Origin: CAYPQL01 sp964412905
Lineage (GTDB): Bacteria; Patescibacteriota; Minisyncoccia; JAHIHE01; JAGLIN01
Assembly: GCA_964412905.1 (NCBI GenBank)
Contig: CAYPQL010000030.1
Location: forward strand, 1-19,273
Direction: 5' to 3'
Length of the DNA: 19,273 nucleotides
Shown: one piece after another, positions 1 through 6,057 of the stretch
Layout of the letters: each line of letters opens with the position of its first letter
Position numbering within the stretch: the first letter of the stretch is position 1
Translations under genes and position numbers: made by a program
Notes under the pieces: generated by a model
What the model was told of the DNA's origin: nothing
The model's database searches: none
What the model saw: only the letters and a program-made list of their open reading frames with translations

Positions 1-2
1 CT

Positions 3-86
3 TATTCCACTGCGGCAAACTTAATTTATACCCATAGAAATGTCGGAAGAACCTTAAATTATAATTTTAGAAATAGTTTAGGATAA
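3..86 (+). CDS. Possible 3' end of an unidentified upstream gene (partial)
   Basis: One frame is open from the left edge of the window to a TAA at 84-86, giving about 27 residues ending in RNSLG. The peptide (YSTAANLIYTHRNVG and onward) is compositionally plausible for a protein C-terminus, but it is too short to recognise. A TATAAT at 60-65 that could serve lepB would lie inside it. It may equally be non-coding. Confidence 0.25.
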   Translation, partial: YSTAANLIYTHRNVGRTLNYNFRNSLG

Positions 87-109
87 TCTTTAATAACTTA
101 AAACAAATA

Positions 110-712
110 ATGAAAGATGAAAATAAATTAGAAAATAACAGCGAAGTAAAAAACAGTTCTTTCGTTTCAGAATTAAAAGATTTTTCTTTTGAAACAATAA
201 AAGTCGTGATTATAAGTTTGATTGTTATCGTGGGGATCAGATCTTTTGTCATCCAGCCGTTTTTTGTGAGCGGAAAAAGCATGGAGCCTAATTTTCACGA
301 CGGAGATTATTTGATTGTTGACGAGCTAAGCTACAAGCTTGGCGATCCGATGCGCGGGGATGTGATTATTTTTCGCTACCCGAATAATCCAAAAGAGTTT
401 TACATAAAAAGAATAGTCGCTCTTCCGGGAGAAAAGATAAAAATAGCGGATAATAAAATAACCGTGTATAACGGTTCCAATCCGAACGGATTTGAGCTTG
501 ATGAAACATATATTCCTCCCGAGACATTGACGAATGGAGACTATCTCAGGGAATTGAAAAATGATGAATATTATGTTTTGGGAGACAACAGAACGGCCAG
601 CGCGGATTCTCGCGTGTGGGGAGTTTTGGAAGAGCATTTTATTATCGGCCGCGCATGGATCAGAGCATGGCCGTTTGGAGATTTTTCGGTGTTTGAATCG
701 TTTGAGTATTAG
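110..712 (+). CDS. lepB: Signal peptidase I
   Basis: Membrane-bound serine protease (family S26) that removes signal peptides from Sec- and Tat-exported proteins. The 200-residue protein has a charged N-terminus and one membrane segment at about residues 28-50. The catalytic serine is in the SGKSMEP box (Ser57), and the general-base lysine is in the FYIKRIVALPGE box (Lys100). The conserved GDNR/SxDSR box lies near residues 155-170. Length is typical of short bacterial forms with a single membrane anchor. The start at 110 is the first ATG after the previous stop and leaves a normal N-terminus before the membrane helix; no Shine-Dalgarno precedes it. A TATAAT at 60-65 could be the -10 of its promoter, without a convincing -35. 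The gene stands alone, with a repeat-filled gap downstream. Confidence 0.96.
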   Translation: MKDENKLENNSEVKNSSFVSELKDFSFETIKVVIISLIVIVGIRSFVIQPFFVSGKSMEPNFHDGDYLIVDELSYKLGDPMRGDVIIFRYPNNPKEFYIKRIVALPGEKIKIADNKITVYNGSNPNGFELDETYIPPETLTNGDYLRELKNDEYYVLGDNRTASADSRVWGVLEEHFIIGRAWIRAWPFGDFSVFESFEY

Positions 713-715
713 AAA

Positions 716-736
716 GTGGAATGTGGAATGTGGAAT
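716..736. repeat. Heptamer tandem repeat (GTGGAAT x3)
   Basis: Three perfect copies of GTGGAAT start three bases after the lepB stop. It belongs to a set of short 7-8 base tandem repeats, different in sequence, at gene borders in this window (also 3114-3145, 7312-7339 and 15271-15305). Confidence 0.85.
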
Positions 737-787
737 TTTGAATATAAATTTCTAATGAATTATTTTATTGAAGCAAAGCTGTAAAAT

Positions 788-946
788 CCCCTCCTTATCA
801 AAGGAGGGGCGGGGGTGGTTGTGAATGCGGGATAAATCTAAAACTTGCAGCAAAAAGCTAGAAGACGCTTCAATATTTCTGCTATAAATTATAATTTTGC
901 AATACTTCAATCAACCACCCCCAGCCCCTCCTCATCTGAGGAGGGG
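788..946. repeat. Pair of inverted REP-like hairpin elements (BIME-like)
   Basis: Unit 1 (788-821) is a perfect 9-bp hairpin, CCCCTCCTT with loop ATCA, followed by CGGGGGTGGTTG. Unit 2 (912-946) is the same element in the opposite orientation: CAACCACCCCCAG followed by a hairpin CCCCTCCTCA/TGAGGAGGGG. The GGGGGTGGTTG of unit 1 (811-821) and the CAACCACCCCC of unit 2 (912-922) are exactly complementary over 11 bases, so the 159-bp block can fold as two small hairpins or one large cruciform. This is the layout of bacterial REP/BIME elements. No RAYT transposase is in the window. The block fills most of the gap between lepB and the flavoprotein gene; no gene is seen there. Confidence 0.8.
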
Positions 947-1005
947 AGTAACGAGACAACTAAATTGTATGTAATCTATAATCTATTATTTCTAACTTCA
1001 ATCCT

Positions 1006-1542
1006 ATGAAAATCATCGCCATCTGCGGGAGTCCGCGCAGAGGAAATACGGAGTTCGTCTTGAAAAGAATTCTGACGAAATCGGAAGAGCTGGGAGCAAA
1101 AACAGAACTAGTTTTGTTGCGCGAAAAAAGAATTGAATTTTGCAATGGGTGTTTGAGCTGCAACTCCACAGGAGAGTGCGTTATCAGAGACGATATGCAA
1201 ATAATATATCCTGAACTTGAAAGCGCCGATCTTATAATTTTCGGCAGCCCGAATTATTTCAGCAATGTCTCCGGAACGATGAAAGTTTTCATTGACAGGC
1301 TTCTTCCTCTTTATTATAAAAATAAATTAAAAGATAAAAAAGCGATTGCGGTAGTTATTGGCGGAACTAATAAGCCCGGCACAATTGAAAAGTCAATTAG
1401 AGCCATGGAGTCAGCAATTAATGGAACGGAAATGTCTCTCATTGGAGATTTATATTTAGTTGGAGAAAGTTTTCAAGACATTGAAAACAGTCCTGAAAAT
1501 ATTCAAAAGATTGATGAGTTTGCAGGGAGTCTGGTTGGATAG
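1006..1542 (+). CDS. Flavodoxin-fold NADPH-dependent FMN reductase family protein
   Basis: A 178-residue flavoprotein predicted to bind FMN and transfer electrons in the cytoplasm; the physiological partner cannot be told from sequence. The N-terminal strand and loop IAICGSPRRGNTEFV (about residues 3-17) is the FMN-phosphate-binding motif of the family. A cysteine cluster follows (FCNGCLSCNSTGECV, about residues 45-60), of the kind seen in the iron-sulfur flavoprotein (Isf-like) branch, where a compact cysteine motif holds an iron-sulfur cluster. The motif GSPNYFSNVSGTMKVFIDR (about 82-100) is the second flavin-contact region. Length is normal for the family. The start at 1006 places the FMN motif at the very N-terminus, as expected; no Shine-Dalgarno is visible. 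It is flanked on both sides by hairpin repeats, so it is likely transcribed alone. Confidence 0.88.
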   Translation: MKIIAICGSPRRGNTEFVLKRILTKSEELGAKTELVLLREKRIEFCNGCLSCNSTGECVIRDDMQIIYPELESADLIIFGSPNYFSNVSGTMKVFIDRLLPLYYKNKLKDKKAIAVVIGGTNKPGTIEKSIRAMESAINGTEMSLIGDLYLVGESFQDIENSPENIQKIDEFAGSLVG

Positions 1543-1602
1543 ATATAATTATCGCCTTGAGATTTTTAAATTACAATTGAATTCATTAATAAACATTTTT
1601 TT

Positions 1603-1693
1603 ATTTGTCATTTCGAGCGTGTCGCGAGAAATCTAAAAATTATAGAAATATCTAGAGTTTATAGATTTCTCGCTGATGCTCGAAATGACAAAT
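1603..1693. repeat. Imperfect inverted repeat (palindromic intergenic element)
   Basis: The left arm (1603-1634) and right arm (1663-1693) are reverse complements over ATTTGTCATTTCGAGC, then differ by 4-5 bases, then match again over GCGAGAAATCT. The 28-nt centre is AT-rich. It forms a long stem-loop of about 90 nt between the flavoprotein gene and hisS. There is no T-run immediately after the stem, so it is read as a REP-like dispersed element rather than a simple terminator, though it could also stop transcription. Confidence 0.8.
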
Positions 1694-1777
1694 TTATTTT
1701 AAAAGTCTTTATAGAATAGAGAATTTAACTTTCAATTTTATAAACATTCCAAATTCATAATTCATAATCCAACGACC

Positions 1778-3103
1778 ATGCTAAAAATAAAAAAACAAAA
1801 AACGGAAGCGGTGAAAAGAAAGAGAAGAAAATTAACTCCGATTCAGGCGGTGAAGGGGATGAGAGATATTTTGCCGCCGGAGCAGTTTATTTGGGACTAT
1901 GTGCTGGAAAACAGCAAAAAAATGTGCCATAATTTCGGGTTTGGAAGAATTGAAATTCCGATTTTGGAACACACTGAATTATTTCAAAGAAGCGTCGGGC
2001 AGGTTACCGACATCGTGGAAAAAGAAATGTTTTCGTTTGAAACTCAAGGAAGAGACGCGGTTTCCTTGAGGCCGGAAGGAACCGCCGGGGTCGCGAGGGC
2101 TTATATTGAAAATGGCATGAGCAAATGGTCTCAGCCGGTAAAGCTCTATTATGAAGGGCCGATGTTCCGCTATGAAAATCCGCAGGCGGGAAGATACAGG
2201 CAGTTTCACCAATTCGGCTTTGAAATTTTTGGAGACGAATGCCCGGCGATTGACGCGCAGATAATATATCTGGCTTGGAAAATTTTTCAGAAGATCGGCA
2301 TCAAAAATACAATCATTCAAATCAACAGTATCGGCTGCGGCGAGTGCCGCCCGACTTATAAAAAGCTTCTGACCGATTACTACGAAATGAAAATAAATAA
2401 ATTATGCATAGATTGCAAAAGAAGACTGAATGACAATCCACTCAGGCTTCTGGATTGCAAAGAAGAAAAGTGCGCGCAGGTTGCGGCGGGAGCTCCGCAA
2501 ATCATTGACCACCTTTGCGAGTCTTGCCACGACCACTTTAAAAATGTTTTGGAATTTTTGGATGAGCTTGAGATTTCCTATGTTTTGAATTCCAGCCTTG
2601 TCCGCGGCCTTGATTATTATACAAAAACCGTTTTTGAAATTTGGGAAGCCGGCAAAGAAGGTCCTCAAGCTTCTTTGGGCGGAGGGGGAAGATATGACGA
2701 TCTCGTGAAAATTCTGGGAGGAGAAAGCGCTCCCGCCGTTGGATTTTCGTTCGGGGTTGAAAGAGCGGTTGAGCTGTTGCTGCAAAGCGGATTTCACTTG
2801 GATCAAAAAATAGAAAAAGATGTTTTTCTTGTGCAACTGGGAAATCTGGCGCGAAAAAAGATTTTAAGTCTTTTCAACAGCTTGATAGACGCTCATATCT
2901 CAGTCGGTGAGTCGCTCGGGCGGGGAAGCATAAAATCGCAGTTGCGGATGGCAAACAGATTTAATTCAAAACTCGCTTTGATTATCGGACAAAAGGAAGC
3001 GCTTGACGGCACTATTATCATCCGCGATATGGAAAGTGGAATGCAAGAAGTCGTCACCATGGAAAGCATTATTACGGAAGTGAAGAAGAGATTGAAAGGA
3101 TAA
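1778..3103 (+). CDS. hisS: Histidyl-tRNA synthetase
   Basis: Charges tRNA-His with histidine (class II aminoacyl-tRNA synthetase) in the cytoplasm. The 441-residue protein has the family opening VKGMRDILPPE at about 25-36, followed by the motif-1 region. Motif 2 is YRQFHQFGFEIFG (about 145-157). The histidine-binding LVRGLDYYTKTVFE lies at about 274-287 and the GGGGRYDD box at about 300-307. A C-terminal anticodon-binding domain follows from about residue 345. Four CxxC-like pairs between about 185 and 255 (CGEC, CIDC, CKEEKC, CESC) match the insertion domain seen in many bacterial HisRS proteins. A lysine-rich extension of about 22 residues precedes the conserved start; an internal start cannot be excluded. 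No Shine-Dalgarno. It lies 48 nt upstream of the HIT gene, in the same direction. Confidence 0.97.
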   Translation: MLKIKKQKTEAVKRKRRKLTPIQAVKGMRDILPPEQFIWDYVLENSKKMCHNFGFGRIEIPILEHTELFQRSVGQVTDIVEKEMFSFETQGRDAVSLRPEGTAGVARAYIENGMSKWSQPVKLYYEGPMFRYENPQAGRYRQFHQFGFEIFGDECPAIDAQIIYLAWKIFQKIGIKNTIIQINSIGCGECRPTYKKLLTDYYEMKINKLCIDCKRRLNDNPLRLLDCKEEKCAQVAAGAPQIIDHLCESCHDHFKNVLEFLDELEISYVLNSSLVRGLDYYTKTVFEIWEAGKEGPQASLGGGGRYDDLVKILGGESAPAVGFSFGVERAVELLLQSGFHLDQKIEKDVFLVQLGNLARKKILSLFNSLIDAHISVGESLGRGSIKSQLRMANRFNSKLALIIGQKEALDGTIIIRDMESGMQEVVTMESIITEVKKRLKG

Positions 3104-3113
3104 ATTTTACATC

Positions 3114-3145
3114 TGTTAAAATGTTAGTATGTTAAAATGTTAAAA
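3114..3145. repeat. Octamer tandem repeat (TGTTAAAA, 4 copies)
   Basis: Four 8-base units TGTTAAAA, TGTTAGTA, TGTTAAAA, TGTTAAAA fill the gap between hisS and the HIT gene, ending six bases before the HIT start codon. The position replaces the usual ribosome binding site region. Confidence 0.85.
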
Positions 3146-3151
3146 TGATTT

Positions 3152-3508
3152 ATGGACTGCATTTTTTGTAAAATTATAAACAAAGAAATTCCGGCGGGTG
3201 TTGTTTTTGAGGATGAAGATGTAATTGCGTTTAAAGACAGAAACCCGATTGCGCCTGTTCATATTCTCGTGATTCCCAAGAAACACATTTCTTCCGTGGC
3301 TGATGCCAAAGAAAAGGATTCGCCGTTAATGGGAAAATTGATTATGACCGCCAAAAAAATCGCCGAGGATTTTTCAATCTCGGACAAAGGATACAAGCTT
3401 TTGATTCGAGTGGGCAGAGGAGGCGGACAAGAAGTTGATCACATCCATCTGCACCTTTTAGGCGGAGCAAAACTCGCGGAAAATATCCATCCGATTTCTT
3501 CTTGCTAA
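3152..3508 (+). CDS. HIT-family nucleotide hydrolase (HinT-like)
   Basis: Histidine-triad protein of 118 residues, expected to hydrolyse nucleoside phosphoramidates or adenylates in the cytoplasm. The N-terminal CIFCKIINKEIPA (residues 3-15) contains the CxxC of the HinT/PKCI branch. IAPVHILVIPKKHI (about 33-46) precedes the active site, and the triad is DHIHLHLLGG (about 95-104), fitting HxHxH followed by hydrophobic residues. The residue usually found as Asn in the VNxG loop is Arg-Val-Gly here (LLIRVGRGGGQE), a mild departure from the family. Length is normal. It is probably cotranscribed with hisS; no Shine-Dalgarno, the leader being a tandem repeat. Confidence 0.93.
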   Translation: MDCIFCKIINKEIPAGVVFEDEDVIAFKDRNPIAPVHILVIPKKHISSVADAKEKDSPLMGKLIMTAKKIAEDFSISDKGYKLLIRVGRGGGQEVDHIHLHLLGGAKLAENIHPISSC

Positions 3509-3529
3509 ATTTCATCTTTGTGTTATACT
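3502..3529 (+). promoter_or_regulatory. Predicted promoter for rpsU
   Basis: TTGCTA at 3502-3507, a 16-base spacer, then TATACT at 3524-3529 preceded by TGT, giving an extended -10 (TGTTATACT). The -35 overlaps the end of the HIT gene. A transcript would start near 3536 and carry a leader of about 55 nt with a strong ribosome binding site. Confidence 0.6.
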
Positions 3530-3577
3530 GTTTTTAGTTAGTTTTTTTTAATTTTAATCTAAATTTAATAGAAAGTC

Positions 3578-3585
3578 AGAGGTGA
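3578..3585 (+). promoter_or_regulatory. Strong Shine-Dalgarno of rpsU
   Basis: AGAGGTGA lies five bases before ATG 3591 and decides that start over the in-frame GTG at 3582, which lies within the site itself. It is one of only two clear Shine-Dalgarno sequences seen among about 22 genes here. Confidence 0.75.
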
Positions 3586-3590
3586 CGAAA

Positions 3591-3824
3591 ATGATAGAAG
3601 TAAAGAAAAAAGACAATGAAAGCATAGGGAGTCTTTTAAGGCGTTTTACCAAGAAAGTCCAGCAAAGCGGGCTGCTTTTGCAAGCGCGAAATTCAAGATT
3701 TAAAAATAAATATTTAAGCAGAACGGAAAGAAGAAAAAACGCGCTGAAAAGAAACGAGATCAGGACTGAGAAAGAAAAGCTTAAAAAGCTTGGCAAGCTG
3801 GAAGATGAATTTAAGTTTAACTAG
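3591..3824 (+). CDS. rpsU: 30S ribosomal protein bS21
   Basis: Small-subunit protein that sits near the 3' end of 16S rRNA beside the anti-Shine-Dalgarno. It is 77 residues, basic and helical. The N-terminus MIEVKKKDNESIGSLLRRFTK is the standard bS21 opening (the family has V.V..nEsie..LRRFkr..e). The arginine/lysine-rich second half SRTERRKNALKRNEIR corresponds to the kPserRkrk segment. The C-terminus is somewhat longer than in short bS21 forms. The ATG at 3591 is chosen because it follows a good Shine-Dalgarno and gives the canonical N-terminus. Its own extended -10 promoter lies upstream. Downstream is a hairpin-rich repeat element rather than another gene. The contrast of a strong ribosome binding site with the other leaders suggests translational autoregulation; that part is inference. 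Confidence 0.93.
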   Translation: MIEVKKKDNESIGSLLRRFTKKVQQSGLLLQARNSRFKNKYLSRTERRKNALKRNEIRTEKEKLKKLGKLEDEFKFN

Positions 3825-3830
3825 AGATAA

Positions 3831-3980
3831 GTTGAGTTTGTCAATATGTACGCAAAGAGCGGATGGGAGTCCTTACGAAAGTAAGGATGAAATTTCGCAA
3901 GATTATTTAATTTCAAAAGAATTATAATATTTCTTCCTGACTTTTGTCAGGATTCCGCGATATTGAAATTACTTAACAAC
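3831..3980. repeat. Palindromic element A (hairpin-rich, MITE-like)
   Basis: This block between rpsU and yqeY has related outer ends: GTTGAGTTTGTCAATAT at 3831-3847, and a right end whose reverse complement begins GTTGTTAAGTAATTTCAATA. Inside are a hairpin TCCTTAC-GAAA-GTAAGGA (3870-3887), a hairpin CCTGAC-TTTT-GTCAGG (3936-3951), and an outer GCGGA/TCCGC pair (3859-3863 with 3954-3958). The final 20 bases, ATATTGAAATTACTTAACAA (3960-3979), recur exactly at 16121-16140 beside another palindrome. It may be a small non-autonomous mobile element or a structured RNA. No coding potential is seen. Confidence 0.6.
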
Positions 3981-4013
3981 AAATCAAGCATACACATTTA
4001 ATTTAAAAGTGTT

Positions 4014-4463
4014 ATGAACTTAAAGAAAAAAATCATCAGCGACATTAAAGATTCTATGAAAGCCGGAGATCAAATCACTCGCGGCGTTTTAAGGTTGTTG
4101 AACTCCGATATCAAAAACGCAGAAATAGAAAAAGGCGGCGAGGCGGGCGACAGTGAAGTTATCGAACTTATCAAAAGAAGCGTCAAAAGGCGCAAAGATT
4201 CAATTGAGCAATTCGCAAAAGGCGGCAGAGCTGATTTGGTGAGCAAGGAAAAAGAAGAGCTGGCGGTTTTGGAAAAATATATGCCGGAGCAGATGAGCGA
4301 AGAAGAAATCAGAAAAATAGTTGTTAATATTATTGAAAAATCAGGAGCGCCAAGCGCTTCTGATTTTGGAAAGATAATGGGCGCGGTCATGAAAGAAACC
4401 GCCGGCAACGCGGACGGGAATGTTGTGAACGGGATTGTGAAGGAGGAGTTGGGAAAAGTTTAA
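4014..4463 (+). CDS. yqeY: GatB/YqeY domain protein
   Basis: A 149-residue free-standing YqeY protein, homologous to the C-terminal tRNA-binding domain of GatB in the Asp/Glu-tRNA amidotransferase. Its precise role is not settled. The N-terminus LKKKIISDIKDSMKAGDQITRGVLRLLNSDIKNAEIEKG matches the family opening (L...i..dlk.Amka.d...l..lRll.s.ik..ei), and the centre IELIKRSVKRRKDSIEQFAKGGRADLVSKE and LEKYMPEQMSEEEI are also typical. The GKIMGAVMKET segment near residue 120 belongs to the conserved C-terminal helix region. Full length, with no anomaly. The rpsU-yqeY order is common in bacteria. No Shine-Dalgarno; the leader contains element A. Confidence 0.95.
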   Translation: MNLKKKIISDIKDSMKAGDQITRGVLRLLNSDIKNAEIEKGGEAGDSEVIELIKRSVKRRKDSIEQFAKGGRADLVSKEKEELAVLEKYMPEQMSEEEIRKIVVNIIEKSGAPSASDFGKIMGAVMKETAGNADGNVVNGIVKEELGKV

Positions 4464-4553
4464 AAATAAAAAATCAAAATGGAAAATGACAATGGAAAAT
4501 TTAAAATTAGACAAAGAAGAGCCTGAATTTATTTTTGATATTTACATTTTAAT
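4464..4553. repeat. A-rich dispersed repeat, two parts in opposite orientation
   Basis: The left part, AAAAAATCAAAATGG and AAAATGACAATGG (about 4466-4496), and the right part at 4531-4553, on the opposite strand, both match the block at 12216-12255. The right part and 12216-12239 differ by a single-base indel over about 23 bases. A third relative lies at 13581-13629 in reverse orientation. The gap contains no gene. Confidence 0.6.
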
Positions 4554-4566
4554 TTAGTTTAATATT

Positions 4567-5127
4567 ATGGCGATTAAAGCAAAAAGCAGATTATCAAGTG
4601 AATTAGAAAATCTTATTAAAATCAATTTTAATAATGAAAAAATTAGCAGGAAATTTTTAAATAGGCTTAAAGAAGAAAACTTAACTAAAGATGAGAATCC
4701 CGAAAGTCATTTTTGCGTCTATTTTGCCGCTTATGATCCAAGGGCAAAACAAGTTTTTATTGGTCATCATAAAAAATCAGGCTTATGGCTTTTTAACGGC
4801 GGACATATTGACAAAGACGAAATTCTAAAAGAGGCGTTGGAAAGAGAGATAAAAGAAGAATGGGATTTTAAAATGCAAGCAAAAGACATCGGCAATCCAT
4901 CTTTGCTTACTATAACCAAAATCAACAATCCTGCCAAACAACTTTGTAAAACGCATTATGATGTTTGGTATTTTGTTTCTGTAGATAAGAAAAAGTTTGA
5001 TCCGTCGTTAAAAAGTCTTGCTGAAGAATTTTATAAAAATGAATGGATGACTGCGGATAAAGCAATACAAATTATTACTGAGATAAATACTTTAAAAGCT
5101 ATAAAATTTCTTGAAAAAAGTTTTTAG
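4567..5127 (+). CDS. Nudix hydrolase
   Basis: Predicted hydrolase of nucleoside diphosphate-linked compounds; the substrate cannot be read from sequence. The 186-residue protein contains a complete Nudix box, Gly79-x5-Glu85-x7-Arg93-Glu94-Ile-x-Glu97-Glu98 (GGHIDKDEILKEALEREIKE), with the metal-binding glutamates present. About 45 helical, charged residues precede the Nudix fold proper (which begins near HFCVYFAAYDP). A loop with KLCKTHYDVWYFV after the box is typical of the superfamily. Codon use is more AT-rich than in the flanking yqeY and ybeY, and the leader is a dispersed repeat. This suggests an accessory insertion between two conserved genes. No Shine-Dalgarno. It ends 15 nt before ybeY. 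Confidence 0.9.
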   Translation: MAIKAKSRLSSELENLIKINFNNEKISRKFLNRLKEENLTKDENPESHFCVYFAAYDPRAKQVFIGHHKKSGLWLFNGGHIDKDEILKEALEREIKEEWDFKMQAKDIGNPSLLTITKINNPAKQLCKTHYDVWYFVSVDKKKFDPSLKSLAEEFYKNEWMTADKAIQIITEINTLKAIKFLEKSF

Positions 5128-5142
5128 CTTCTTTTATAAAAA

Positions 5143-5604
5143 ATGATTCTAATTAAAAATTTCACTCGCAATAAACTTGACTGGAAATACTTGGATAAAG
5201 TTGCCGAGAGAACTTTGCGGGTTATTGGAATAAAAAAATCGGTTGAAATAAGCTTGGTGATAGCGGGGGAGAAAAGGATTAGATTGCTGAATAAGAAATT
5301 CAGGGGAATAGATAAAATTACGGATGTGCTGTCGTTTGGGAATGAAGAGGCGGAAAATAAGAAGACAAAGAATAAGTCTATAAAGTTTATAAATCCTCCC
5401 GGCGATGTTTTATATTTAGGCGAGATTTTTATTTGTTATCCGCAAGCCGAAAAACAGGCGAGGCGGAAAAAACATTCTGCGGAGCAAGAAATAATGATTT
5501 TATTAATTCACGGAATTCTGCATTTAGCTGGATTCGACCACAAAAAAGAATACGAAAAATCGGAAATGAAAATTATAGAAACAAAAGTTTTAAAGAATTT
5601 ATAA
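5143..5604 (+). CDS. ybeY: Endoribonuclease YbeY
   Basis: Zinc-dependent single-strand endoribonuclease involved in 16S rRNA 3'-end maturation and ribosome quality control. It is 153 residues. The family signature HGILHLAGFDH is at residues 123-133, with all three zinc-ligand histidines (123, 127, 133). The upstream FRGIDKITDVLSFG (about 54-67) is the usual RxxDxPTDVLSF motif, and GDVLYLGEIFIC (about 87-99) is the GD.LGDI.I motif. A short lysine-rich stretch between these two is slightly longer than in minimal forms. Start at 5143 gives a normal N-terminus; no Shine-Dalgarno. It lies 13 nt upstream of dgkA, so the pair is probably cotranscribed, an order common in bacteria (ybeY-dgkA). Confidence 0.96.
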   Translation: MILIKNFTRNKLDWKYLDKVAERTLRVIGIKKSVEISLVIAGEKRIRLLNKKFRGIDKITDVLSFGNEEAENKKTKNKSIKFINPPGDVLYLGEIFICYPQAEKQARRKKHSAEQEIMILLIHGILHLAGFDHKKEYEKSEMKIIETKVLKNL

Positions 5605-5617
5605 TTCCAAACCAACA

Positions 5618-5986
5618 ATGCCAATTTTCAAAGTTAAAAAATTTATCAGGAGCGTGTCGCGCGCGGGGAGGGGATTTGGGTGTATTTTCAAGGAACAAAA
5701 TTTCAAAATTCAAATTTTGTTTTCGGTTGTTGTAATATTTTTCATACTTATTTTCAATCTTAAAATCTGGGAAACGGCCGCTCTGCTGATGATGATCGTT
5801 CTCGTTCTGGTGCTAGAAATCATTAATTCAATATTTGAAAGAATTATGGACATACTTCAGCCAAGAGTTCATCCTTACGCGAAAACAATAAAAGATATGA
5901 TGGCCTCGGCAGTCCTTGTCGCGTCGCTCGGAGCTTTCTTCGTCGGCCTGTTGATTTTCTGGCCTTATTTCAAAAATATTATATGA
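5618..5986 (+). CDS. dgkA: Diacylglycerol/undecaprenol kinase family membrane protein
   Basis: Small integral membrane kinase, 122 residues, of the DgkA family. In Gram-positive-like lineages it phosphorylates undecaprenol to recycle the lipid carrier for cell wall synthesis. An amphipathic N-terminus (SVSRAGRGFGCIFKEQNFKIQ) is followed by three membrane helices at about 33-50, 54-75 and 97-118. The catalytic and metal-binding region is EIINSIFERIMDIL (Glu and Asn of the ExxN motif, about residues 69-82) and the following HPYAKTIKDMMASAVLVAS (the K.KD.AA.AVL motif). The usual small residues are replaced by Met-Met in KDMMASA, a mild departure. Start at 5618 from length and the conserved N-terminus; no Shine-Dalgarno. 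Likely cotranscribed with ybeY. Confidence 0.9.
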   Translation: MPIFKVKKFIRSVSRAGRGFGCIFKEQNFKIQILFSVVVIFFILIFNLKIWETAALLMMIVLVLVLEIINSIFERIMDILQPRVHPYAKTIKDMMASAVLVASLGAFFVGLLIFWPYFKNII

Positions 5987-6023
5987 TTTTCAGGGAGGGC
6001 TTTTTTATTTTCCAAAAATGTAT

Positions 6024-6029
6024 TATAAT
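6024..6029 (+). promoter_or_regulatory. Predicted -10 box of the ftsA promoter
   Basis: A perfect TATAAT lies 28 bases before the ftsA ATG in the 71-nt gap after dgkA. The expected -35 position (6001-6006, TTTTTT) is weak. A transcript would begin near 6036 with a leader of about 22 nt and no Shine-Dalgarno. Confidence 0.5.
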
Positions 6030-6057
6030 GGAATCATCATATTAACATATAAATTTT

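Noticed and set aside
5433..5735. A 100-codon open frame overlapping ybeY and dgkA
   Set aside because: It runs out of frame with two well-supported genes and has no motif.
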